Notes under the pieces: generated by a model
Told to the model about the DNA's origin: nothing
The model's database searches: none
What the model saw: only the letters and a program-made list of their open reading frames with translations
Position numbers and translations under genes: made by a program
Part shown: one piece after another, positions 39,445-48,640 of the stretch
Layout of the letters: every line of letters starts with the position of its first letter
Position numbering within the stretch: the stretch's first letter is position 1
DNA from: Echinococcus granulosus
Taxonomy: Eukaryota; Platyhelminthes; Cestoda; Cyclophyllidea; Taeniidae
Direction: 5' to 3'
Assembly (NCBI RefSeq): GCF_000524195.1
Contig: NW_020170403.1
Location: 582,993-646,992, forward strand
DNA: 64,000 nucleotides

Positions 39445-39966
39445 TATTAAGAGCAGGATTTACTAGCGATGCGGCTTGATTGAAGGACCCAATTCACTGA
39501 GATATTTTTTGGTTGTAAATTTGTCCTATTCTTGGGTTGAGGCATGGCTGCAGTCCGTGTTCATTTTACCCCTTCATCTATAGATTTCAAACTCTTCGTA
39601 CGAACAATTTGATTCAAAGCTAACAGCAATAAGTACAAGTTAAGGGGAGTCTGGGTACTCAACTGTGATAGGATGGTGGCTTATCCCTCGGTATTGGTGA
39701 GACGCCACTTTTGTACTTTGAATTAGCCTTCTTGTACCCCTCTGGGTGGGCTGGCCTTCAGGCCATACCAGTAGTCCAAGCACCTTCTCTGTGCTAGATG
39801 TAAATTTTGCCCTAGTATTGTATCCTTTTTCGTCTTCAGGGAGTCTGGGGACGCTACAGAAAGCTTCTATGACTTGTGTAATTCCGATAACTTTCTGTAC
39901 ACATGATTGAAATTCAATTCACTTTAGTTCAAATTCATTTCAACTAAGCGACATAAGCACTATGCA
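39445..39966. promoter_or_regulatory. Candidate shared promoter between arrestin and synaptobrevin
   Basis: If both tentative first exons are right, the two genes start 522 bases apart and are transcribed outwards from here. No clear TATA box was seen. A repeat A copy occupies 39725-39858. The call rests on gene order, not on a recognised motif. Confidence 0.25.
39725..39858 (+). repeat. Dispersed repeat A, best-preserved longer copy
   Basis: Includes an upstream part with CTTCAGGCCATACCAGTAG, also visible near 57265 as TTCAGGCCATGTCAGTAG, followed by TAAATTTTGCCCTAGTATTG, TTTTTCGTCTTCAGGGAGTC and GGGGACGCTACA. It suggests the full unit is at least 130 bases. Confidence 0.7.
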
Positions 39967-39980
39967 ATGGTCGCACAAGC
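39967..39980 (+). CDS. VAMP: Tentative VAMP exon 1 (MVAQ)
   Basis: ATGGTCGCACAAGC followed by GTAACG. It ends in phase 2, as exon 2 requires, and would give [14 protein letters not shown] at -3 and +4 of the ATG is acceptable context, but the donor lacks the usual G at +5. Another upstream start could be right. Confidence 0.25.
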
Positions 39981-42034
39981 GTAACGAAAGCAGAGTTAGA
40001 AAAAGACCATGCATTAAAAATATATGAAGTTTGTGCTACGAATAGGCCTCTTGAATCCTCTGAAAGACCTAAGGGCTACACTAGACCAACGCATTGTATC
40101 GAACTGTCACATAAAACAAAGCAATCATATCTTGTCATTTTTCCATAATGCTTCCACCCTGTACTTCGTATTTTCGAGGTGAAATTTTGCGAAATCATCT
40201 GCATACTGTCTTGTGTCCCTCAAGTCACCCACACCTTTGCCTCCAAATTCACGTTTGATAAATCTTTCTTTTTAAATTTCTGAATGGGTGTTACTCGGCA
40301 CTGCATGAAATGATTTCTTCGAATTAGATAGAATCATGACTGGGCTAACCAGATGAAATACACCACCGAATAATAACAAGGCACAGGATTGTGTGTTTAG
40401 TGTGAACTGACGTCTTTCAGAGCTAATGTATGTGATAAATATTAGACGTAGTGTAACGAGTTATTTGATTTTAGGGCATACAACTCACCTTTTGGAGATG
40501 AAAAGTAGGTTTTGTTTGTTCTATGTTCTGCCTTAAGAATCATATGTGGCACCTACTTGTCCTTAGTCGTTTATTCCTTGCAACTCGACCTTTCTAATGC
40601 CATTTAGGTTCCCCAACACAATTGTTTGTTTTGGCAAAGGTGACTTTGAGTTTGGACCCCAAATGGATATTCTGGATTTTGGTTAATGTACTTCTTGGCT
40701 ATTAATGATAGTGCTTCACCTAACTTTGTTATCGTTACACCGTTATTGTTTGCGAATCAGCGTGGATGACTCCTACCATGTATATGCACAAGGAGTGTTC
40801 GAGTTTTTATAGCGCATATGTAGTTTTTATATTTCATTTGAAAGAAATGCTGTATGTATTTACCGAAGTTTGCCGTTTATATTCATTTCAGTACTCAAGG
40901 TTATGCTTACTCCGGCCAAGACAGAATTCAACAGCAACAGGCTGAGGTGAATGAAGTTGTTGGGATCATGAAAGACAATGTCGCACGAGTTTTGGAAAGA
41001 GATCAAAGACTGTCAGATCTCGACCATCGAGCCGGTGAGCACCGAAAAGTTTACTGCGCTGAGTTTTGTGCTCTTATTCGCAGTCAAGGCCAATTAATTA
41101 TTCAATCTTCTAATTTTTTTCATTTGTTGAATCGTCACATTGTTGTGTAAATCCATGTTTTTTTTTGCTATATTTCGATTGAATGTATATTTTTTAGATG
41201 AACTTCAAGTGCATTCAAGGGAATTTGAATCGATTTCGCGAAACATCCAAAGGAAGTACTTTTGGAGAAATATGAAGGCGAGTTAAAAAACCAAAATCTG
41301 CGAAAGTATCCTTGCTTAAAATCACCGTTACGTCCCTTTGAATAGCACGACGGTTTAAACAAAGCTTCTGTCATATTAGAATGGTTCTAGCTTCATAGTG
41401 CTTTGTTTGTTTACCGAATTTACTAACCGCGAGTCAATCAATTTTGTTTTGTCCAGATGTGGGGCATCATTGCTGGCGTCGTCATTGTCCTAATCGTCGT
41501 TATTATCAGTAAGTTTGTACTCCCAAGTCTAGGCTTAATCTTAATCTGCAGCAGATTATATCTCGCAAAGACATAGTTTTCATGATTCACGCCTGTAGAC
41601 CACCTTTATTTATCGCTCAAACAATTGATGTTTCAGTAGGCACGGTTTCATACAAGCGAAATCGTATAGGCTTGCTAGTTAGAGATACAATGTGGAATAC
41701 CTGTCATTGAGTGTTAACGGTAATGCCATCTGCGCATGCGATAAGTTAGTAACACATACTTCAGTATTATTTCCTCAGGGTCTGGAAAATCTTCGGCGTT
41801 AATCATTTCACATAAACCGTCAACTTATATCGCTTTCTCACGAGGCCTTTAATCGGGTAATTCGCAGACAATCAGATGTTAGACCTTCTTTTTTGCTGTC
41901 AACTCTACGCAAATAAAATATGATATATGTGTGATAGATCGATCATATTATACTAGGTTGGTGGTTTCTCTTGATGTAGTCTGACGAAAATATAAATCTT
42001 TTTTACAGTTTGGGCAACTGCGGGTCACTCGTAG
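39967..42034 (+). CDS. VAMP: Synaptobrevin/VAMP gene (whole span, spliced)
   Basis: Vesicle R-SNARE that zips with syntaxin and SNAP-25 type proteins to fuse vesicles with the target membrane. The four secure exons give about 99 residues: a SNARE motif with [30 protein letters not shown], with the zero-layer Arg in LERDQ; the basic-aromatic membrane-proximal stretch RKYFWRNMK; a single transmembrane anchor [17 protein letters not shown]; and a short tail ending WATAGHS. Family proteins are about 100-120 residues with a short variable N terminus, which is the part not securely found. Exon 1 shown is tentative. One intron starts with GC. The gene lies head-to-head with the arrestin and in tandem with the FAM161-like gene. 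Confidence 0.95.
40892..41034 (+). CDS. VAMP: VAMP exon 2 (SNARE motif)
   Basis: 143 bases: one base, 47 codons [16 protein letters not shown] to LSDLDHRA, and one base of an Asp codon. It contains most of the R-SNARE heptads and the central Arg in VLERDQRL. The acceptor is TTCATTTCAG and the donor G/GTGAGC, phase 1. Confidence 0.97.
41198..41277 (+). CDS. VAMP: VAMP exon 3 (end of SNARE motif, RKYFWRNMK)
   Basis: 80 bases completing Asp, then 26 codons [11 protein letters not shown].. to RKYFWRNMK. It matches DALQ..ASQFE.SA..LKRKYWWKNLK of other synaptobrevins. The acceptor is ATTTTTTAG. The exon ends AAG, followed by GCGAGT rather than GT. Confidence 0.96.
41278..41456 (+). other. VAMP: GC-AG intron in the VAMP gene
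   Basis: The 5' border is AAG/GCGAGT and the 3' border TTTTGTCCAG. The only nearby GT would be five bases further on with a poor site and would put the transmembrane exon out of frame. GC donors are a known minor class of U2 introns, and the rest of the site is near-consensus, as is typical of them. Confidence 0.85.
41457..41508 (+). CDS. VAMP: VAMP exon 4 (transmembrane anchor)
   Basis: 52 bases, [17 protein letters not shown] plus one base. This is the single C-terminal membrane span that anchors the SNARE in vesicles. Donor A/GTAAGT, phase 1. Confidence 0.96.
42009..42034 (+). CDS. VAMP: VAMP exon 5 (C terminus)
   Basis: After acceptor CTTTTTTACAG, TT completes Ile and the frame reads WATAGHS then TAG. 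This compares with the short WAGGK-type lumenal ends of invertebrate synaptobrevins. Phase fit with exon 4 is exact. Confidence 0.88.
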
Positions 42035-43479
42035 AGGTGTCAGGATTTATATTAACCCACCATCATTGCCCTTCTCTCCTTGTCACTGTTTTCATTGATG
42101 CACAATGCCGGAGGACGAAAGTCATTAGAGCTTTCACAATACATCCTCCTTTTCAATTCCCATCTCTCCTCTTTCTTGATTCGTTCTTTCATGCGTTACA
42201 GACTGTAAATTGTCCTGCTTTATTATGCTTGCACGGTGTTTCTTATTGCCTCGGTTTATTCTGATTTTGTGCCGCTGGAAGGTGTTCTCTGGGCAAAATT
42301 CGAACCTTCCACTCATGTTTCCGAGAATCGCCTTCTTGCCTTTGGGTTTTTGTGCAGCTACGGAGTTGATACGTCGTAGTGGATTCATTTCATTGGTGGG
42401 CCAAAAGGGGGGGTGAGGTGCGGCGGGGGACGCCTGTACTGCGCACCTTTAGCGTCTCGTGTGGGCTTTAGAAGGATTTGTGGTTATTTGATGTTGGGTC
42501 TAGTTAGTCTTTCGTCTGCGGAGTCAGACTGTCAGCGTGAGATGCTGTAATTGTTGAATCAATCAGGTGGGGATTCGACCATCGTAAAGTTTGCTGGGGC
42601 AGTTCATGGGTCATGTGTACCACTGATATTTTAAAATGTGGGAATGGGAGGAGTCTAAATGGACAGGTTTTACTCAGACCCTCATACAAGTCAGCCGCCA
42701 TTTTCGGTTACAAATGCTCTCAGGCCTGGGTGACATAAGCACGGATAGATGGGAAGGCAAAACCGTGCGTCTTGGGTAGATTCTTAACCTAAGTTTTCGT
42801 TTATTTGTGTTTTGTGTAAGAAGTATTATTAATTAGAGCAGAAGTACGGAATTCTGACTAGGATGCAGAAAAATCAGAGTAACTGCCGCCAAGTACAAAT
42901 GAAAACGCAGTGAATTGAAGCAGCTCTGGGTCTTAGGTGGCCCTAATCATAGAAAAATGGCATATCCTTCACTCTTGTAAAACACCATGCACTAGAAATT
43001 GTGGCTCGCCTAATTTTCGATTCAGAATCGGCTTAATCACCAAATCTGTTGGAAATACATGTGTTGAATAGTAAGTGGAAACCGAGATTGACTAAATGAT
43101 TGCCCCAATGACCTAAGAGGATGAGTCCTCGTGACTCAGAATAATTCATCAAATACTGCCTACAAGAAGAGATTACTGGGCAGAAAAATGGTAGCCGAAG
43201 TGCAGAACTTTATTTTTTCATTTCATTTAACAAAGGATTATTTGTTTATATTACACTATTTGCTTCAGGTCGACCTTTTTTGGACAGAATATTCCGCCGT
43301 CGAACTACGTATATTTTTCTGTTTGGTAATTAATAACGAGCCTAAAATAAAGATACGTATTTGCTTGCATTAGCATTACCATAAATATGGCATATATCCC
43401 TAAGTCACCTTAATTTGTTCATCTGATTTAGATTGATTTATAATCCTCTTACGGAAGCACTTTGAAATCTTCTCCATGT
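42035..43479 (+). other. VAMP 3' untranslated and intergenic region
   Basis: T-rich sequence without a recognised gene. A possible polyadenylation signal AATAAA lies at 43346-43351, about 130 bases before the FAM161-like start codon. The 80-codon plus frame at 43131-43373 has no family match. Confidence 0.6.
43346..43351 (+). promoter_or_regulatory. Candidate polyadenylation signal AATAAA
   Basis: Canonical hexamer downstream of the VAMP stop codon. It would imply a 3' UTR of about 1.3 kb. AT-rich DNA has such hexamers by chance, so the assignment is weak. Confidence 0.3.
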
Positions 43480-43657
43480 ATGGACATCGTAAGGGAGAGC
43501 ATTAGAAAGGATATTGAATCCTTGGACAAAAGCATTTTGGAGCTTCATCAAATGGAAGTTTTGTCAAACATAGAAAAGATAGAGTTTATTCGTCAGCTAC
43601 GGGCCAAAAACGAGTCGATATTGGATTACTTTGTTAACTGCCGCACGGGTAGATCAG
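43480..43657 (+). CDS. FAM161: FAM161-like exon A
   Basis: Start ATG chosen because an in-frame TAA lies at 43441-43443 and no strong acceptor intervenes. Some 59 codons of mainly charged helix run MDIVRESIRKDIESLDKSI.. to DYFVNCRTGRS. Donor G/GTGACC, phase 1. If an acceptor at 43457 is used, the first residues would differ. Confidence 0.65.
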
Positions 43658-46600
43658 GTGACCTTTCTGCAGTAAACTTCATTTGCTTGGAACATTTTTC
43701 ACTACATTTATTGATGCTCACTGTGGCCTTTAAAATTCCAGCTAATTTGTTGAATTTGATGCTACCTGTGATTTTAAAGCCCTGAGTAAAGCGGCTTGAT
43801 CAATTTAGGAATGATTTAGGGGCAAATTGAAAAATCGTGGATACCAGCTTGAGTGAAACATTTTGCTCTTTATAGTTAAATCAGTGCATTTCACAAAAAA
43901 ACACTTGGAATACTCTTTTTCGGCATCTTTTGAAAATCACCACCAATAAAAGTTATTATTAAGAGTGTGACTAAATAATCCATAGGAAAATCTAGATTTT
44001 GTTAAGACTCGATCTATGTCGTCTTTAGGATAATTCCAGGCATTACATAGGTCAGTTTATTACAGATATCTTGCCACTCTTTGACTTTTAACCCAAGTTC
44101 CTGTATTCATTAGAATTGCGGTTGAATGCAACGGCCCCTTTTTAGAAGCATATCCTTTTTGAAGGCAGCTTTTCCTGGGTGTTTTTAGAAATACACTCAG
44201 GGTTTCTAGGGTCTTAATCTAATGCAACCACGATTAGTTCATAACTCATTTATAAGATATTATAATCAAAAGAAAATAAACCTAAAAAAATCACTAAACG
44301 GAAGTAAACTATCTGTATGTATGTCATTTAGTGTGTAGAGACGTTCATAAAAAAGCATTCTTTAAAAGATACCTGACCAAACCACCCGTCGATCTCTAAC
44401 TGAGAACGTAGTTAGCTTTAGTGAATATATTTCAAAAATTTTAAGTATGACAAATTGCAAAGGAAGTGCAAAACATTATAATGCAGTAACTATACTTTAT
44501 TAACTGCATTTATTATAGAGGGCAAAAAATCAAGCAAAGCTAAGTCTGACAACGAAACTTCATCATGTCTTCAGAGGCGCTGCAACTCGCAGTAAGTTAT
44601 GTCGTTTCCCACAAACAGCTTTTTGTCTCACAGTCCTCGATGCGTTAAATTTCGAAAGGAGTATTTGCAAGAGAAAGAGAGACGCGATCTCGAGGAGTTG
44701 GAAGAGTTGAGCAAAGGTGAACAATTCAAAGCCAGACCCCCGCCATCCCACATTTACCTAAGACTTTACTCAAAAATGGTTGATGAGAAGCAGAAAAGAA
44801 AGTCCAAACTTGGGGAACAGTTAACCACCGCCAAGGAATCGTGAGTGTTTGACTAAAACAAGTCAATTTTCCATAAAATGCATTTTACTTATAATGTTTA
44901 AGTAAATTATTAATAATCAGATATCCACTGTTTTGGATCAGTTGAAAGTACTGTGGTCAATAAGACCTGTTAGACACGTGTGATTTTTGTGCAGTCAGCG
45001 CAGGATTTAGGGACCCGAAATATGCTGGTGGAACCAGTTGTAGGTCTGGTTAGAATATAGTGTCCCTTTTATGCCTCAAGAAAAAGAATAGCGGATTCCA
45101 GGACTTAGTCGTCGAATAGTGTAGAGCGGAGTGCTTAAGAATTAGATTGCGAAGTCCTTCTGCAATCAAGCAGATTTTCCGCCTAAAATAAAGTGCATTT
45201 TCTGCTGAACGATGGAAACGCTAAACAGGAAGGAGGCCAGAATAGACCTCCTTTTAAAGGTCAAAATTGCTTTTCACAAGAAATGATTTGTTTTGCTCAC
45301 AATGGTAAAACAAAGTTTCATGTCAAAAGCTAGCAAAAATAAATTACCAGAATCATATGTGGATTCATATTTAATTACAAGAAGTGACAAAGTAATCTGT
45401 AGGTTGACTCATTGATTTACAAAGCTTTGTCCAATGGCCTTTTATATTAACTTCGATGTAATTAAAAAAGACGTAAGTGTGAAAAAATGTTGGGAATCCA
45501 AATATATGAAAAGGTTTGAATTAAGCATTGTATTTAAATTAACCAATTTCAAGTTGATGAAATTACGGCATCTCGCGCCACACTGTTAAACCTGAAATCA
45601 CCTACAATTTTGGTGTTCACTTTGTCTTACTTGAGGGACTCGAGGTCTTCCTTACTATCTCTCTAGTCTTGCAATTTAATTAACATGTATGCGTCTGTTC
45701 CTTAGGGAGATTTTCTTCATTAGGTCATCGCTCGGATAGTTAGTCTTGGGTTCTAAAATTGCTGTTTTTTCGTACAAACATTGCTCTTGTCACCCAACTT
45801 TGGGCGACTTAATATCAGTGCAAATCTTGGATATTAGCTAAAGCTCACGAAGTGAGTGCAGCCTGTGTATTTGTGGATAAATATCTTTTTGCTGGATCTT
45901 TGTATTTTATTAGCAACGTTTAATCGTATTGGGGGGACCAGGTTGGATCCCACTGAAAATGAAATACGTATGTACAGGGTTAAGCTTTGAGGAAATTTTG
46001 GATTCGTGTGACCGTATAGACCCTCAAGCTTTTTTAACTGTTATGGTAAGACGCACCATGGGAAGAAAGATGCTTTGTTGTTGATTTAGAGTAGTGGGGC
46101 TGGGAGACGGAATCAAGAACCACGGGTACTGAACCGACCGCTTAGTTAAACGGTCAATTAAAAAAGACATTGGCATTTTAATAATGCACAAATCTCGTAG
46201 TGCCTTTGTCCAGTTTACATGTAAAACCTTGCAGTTAGGTTTTAAGTCCCTTTAAGCGTACTTCTGAATTAAATTATGTTTCTGCATGCCTGAGTTTAAA
46301 AGTCAACTTTGTACTTAAAAATTTTAAAGTGGTTCAAATTTATGGTTAGCTTAAAGGAAAAAAGAAGACCACACTAAGAAAATAGCCAAAGTCAAGCTAA
46401 AGCGCGTTAAGTCTCACAGGTCTGTTTGGAACACAGGATGATTGTGCTGATTTGGATCGAGGAATAACGGAAAAGCAATTGGAATGCTTCACATAAACTC
46501 TTTTTTAGGATTTAGAGCAATTTTGAGTATTTTTTGTAACAAAAATGCTTCAGCGTATCACTCCTGCCGATTTTTTGAAGGGATTAACTCTTTCCTTTCT

Positions 46601-48242
46601 CAAAAGCATTAAAACTTATACTCGAGATCTATTTGAGGACGGATCAACACCCTGAAGGAGCATGAAAGAGATGCAATTTCATTCGGAATTCACGATTAAT
46701 AAAACTTATTCCTTGTAATTTGCTATCATTCATAGTCTTTACAATCTCATTATAGATTTGAAGAAAGCACTTCCCCATTTAACCGACTTCCCCATTCCTT
46801 TATTATAACAAGATATCTCTTGACGTCTTCGATATTGTGTAATGCAGTCAAGAGGTTGCATTCCTGCTTTCCCTTGCCTAGTTTTCTTGTTTAGCGTGTT
46901 CATCTCCAGCGTCACCGACTTTATCATCAAAGTCCGTGCACCACAATTGTGTGACTTGGCTATTCTTTATTGCCCCATGTTAACCATGATGGCACCAAAC
47001 CGTGCCCCAAGCAGTCTCTTTGGCCTTCAAACAATAAAAAAGTTGGGGTACTCTTGATCAGTCGTGATACATATTTTTTTTAGGTGTTGGGAGGTAAAAT
47101 CTCGAATGGAACATATTTTTGACGATCTGCAAGATCCGCTTCCACCCAAGACCTTAGTGGAGAGCATGTTAACGCTTTGTGTAAGATTTAAGGCCACTTT
47201 TTGGGGCCAGCGACAAGGAGCCAAGTTTTCTTTTACAGTTGAAGGGCTTTTTTGCAAACTAACACTGTCAATAGACTCGACTGTGTCAGTTTTTTTTCTC
47301 ACGCATGGAATTCCTGTCTTTATTCTCTAACCACGCCTTGGTTCTATTTTTAGCTGTAGCATTCGCTTTCAAGATTGGAAGTATAAAAGCTCCACATCAT
47401 GGGGTTCTGGAGGCACTTTTGAAGCTGCTGAAATGCTGGAAATTTCACAAATATCCAGTATTACATTTATGCCGAAAGACTAAGAGACTAAAGCTACTTG
47501 CTGTTTACCAAAAGCCGACAAACAGATTAATACAGGTAAGTGGAAGCTCCTACAAATATGTAGCAAATGCCTAGAAAAGGTAGACTTCGAGCCAATCTTG
47601 CTAATGGCCAAAGTTGACAATTACTAAGCTGCCAGTCGGTTGCAAGCGATTGGGTCCAAACTGCTTCTTCCTCTTCTTTCAAGAGTGAATTAAATCGGCA
47701 CTGGCAAAATGTCTATTCTTAACCTGCCACTCGGCAGATGGCAAGAGGGAGAAGTCGGCGTGACATACAAAAGGCTTATTGTACAAATCTAGTTAATGGC
47801 TTAAATTTAACAGGACGGTTTTCGGATGAGGTGAAAAAAACATCAGCAGGGATATTCGTCGATGTGTAAGTATTCACAAAATAAACCATGCATGAAGGGT
47901 GAATCAAATAAATTATTTTAAAAAATGGAAAAACCGTCGCAGCCCCCTAGACTTGCCAGAAGTCGGTAGTGGCCATAATACTAAGGCAGAATATGTATTG
48001 TCGGCTTGGAGAAAGTATGGTGGGGCTACTGTCACGACCCGTCTGGAATCGCATTGGGGTAAGGAGAATGTGCTGGCCATCAAGTATATCCATCCCTAGT
48101 CATGAGAACACTGGCCCAAAAGCAGGTTCATATAAAGGAGGATGAGGATTGGAATAGTTTCGTGGGGAAAAGGTTTTGCGCCTATTCCTCCTTGCTGCTT
48201 TCTTCTCACTTTAGCGTTGCCCAACCATTTTCATTTATCTGA
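43480..48242 (+). CDS. FAM161: FAM161-like protein gene (whole span, spliced)
   Basis: FAM161 proteins bind microtubules and sit at centrioles and the connecting cilium. Four phase-matched exons give about 162 residues: an N-terminal charged helix MDIVRESIRKDIESLDK.., a Ser/Lys-rich linker, then a coiled segment YLQEKERRDLEELEEL and the family signature FKARPPPSHIYLRLY followed by VDEKQKRKSKL. Human FAM161A has KKFRANPVPASVFLPLY..LVKQKEERRRSL.. then QKPFKFI, and here the fourth exon supplies AQPFSFI. Relatives continue for several hundred residues with more FxARPxP repeats; here a TGA follows at once. It may be a short family member, a decayed gene, or a gene whose true fourth exon is elsewhere. 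Confidence 0.7.
44519..44591 (+). CDS. FAM161: FAM161-like exon B
   Basis: 73 bases: AG completes Glu, then GKKSSKAKSDNETSS.. to RRCNS and CA. Acceptor TTTATTATAG, donor CA/GTAAGT. Low-complexity linker. An ATG in another frame at 44564 also runs to this donor, but that frame does not fit exon C. Confidence 0.7.
44634..44840 (+). CDS. FAM161: FAM161-like exon C (FKARPPP signature)
   Basis: 207 bases, one plus 68 codons plus two bases. PRCVKFRKEYLQEKERRD starts a coiled coil; FKARPPPSHIYLRLYSKMV is the family-defining segment; DEKQKRKSKLGEQLTTAKE follows. Acceptor TTTTTGTCTCACAG, donor TC/GTGAGT. Confidence 0.8.
44841..48214 (+). other. FAM161-like intron C (3.4 kb)
   Basis: T-rich. It contains repeat A copy at 47935-48010 (minus), an exon-like frame at 47084-47180 discussed under findings, and an open frame 47340-47570 ending in a GTAAGT donor but not phase-compatible with it. 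Confidence 0.55.
47935..48010 (-). repeat. Dispersed repeat A, minus copy
   Basis: Reads TCGCAGCCCCCTAGACTTGCC, AGAAGTCGGTAG, AATACTAAGGCAGAATATGTA, then TGTCGGC, the reverse complement of the plus copies. A second minus copy lies 630 bases to the right. Confidence 0.7.
48215..48242 (+). CDS. FAM161: Probable FAM161-like exon D with stop
   Basis: After a strong acceptor CTTTCTTCTCACTTTAG the base C completes exon C's TC to Ser, and the frame reads VAQPFSFI then TGA. Human FAM161A has ASQKPFKFIAREE at this place, so match, phase and position agree. The stop replaces the usual basic continuation. Confidence 0.5.
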
Positions 48243-48568
48243 GTTCTACCCAAATAATAGAGGTGGAGGAGGTACTGCATGTTCACTTCATTGACATCTT
48301 CGTACAGATACCGTAGGCAGATCTGTAACGACCTTTTCAGATGTAACATAGGTAGCATTTCTGCAGTTGTTACTAGCATTCGTGTAGATCACGGGGCTGG
48401 TGCAGTTACCAAAAGCAGACGCCGTTTTAAAACCCTTCTGTTTAGGGTCGTCGAAGATTTTCCCATGCGCGGCATGTCCCCTTCTTCTGTCGCGTTAAGG
48501 TTTAGCAATCAGCAAAGGAATTACGGTTGGTACCCTTTAGAATCGGATTCGCTTTCCGCTGTCCACTA

Positions 48569-48640
48569 ATGTAGCGCCCAGAGACTTGCCTGAAGTCGAA
48601 AGAAGATATATCACAATGGCAGAAAATGTACCGCTAACGT
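48569..48640 (-). repeat. Dispersed repeat A, minus copy
   Basis: Begins ATGTAGCGCCCAGAGACTTG, then CTGAAGTCGAAAGAAGATAT and GGCAGAAAATGTACCGC, the reverse complement of family A. It is a direct repeat with 47935-48010. Confidence 0.7.

Noticed and set aside
40496..40553. Minus-strand ATG frame ending at a strong donor (AAAAG/GTGAGT), considered as arrestin exon 1
   Set aside because: It ends in phase 1, while exon 2 needs phase 2, and it lies inside the synaptobrevin transcription direction.
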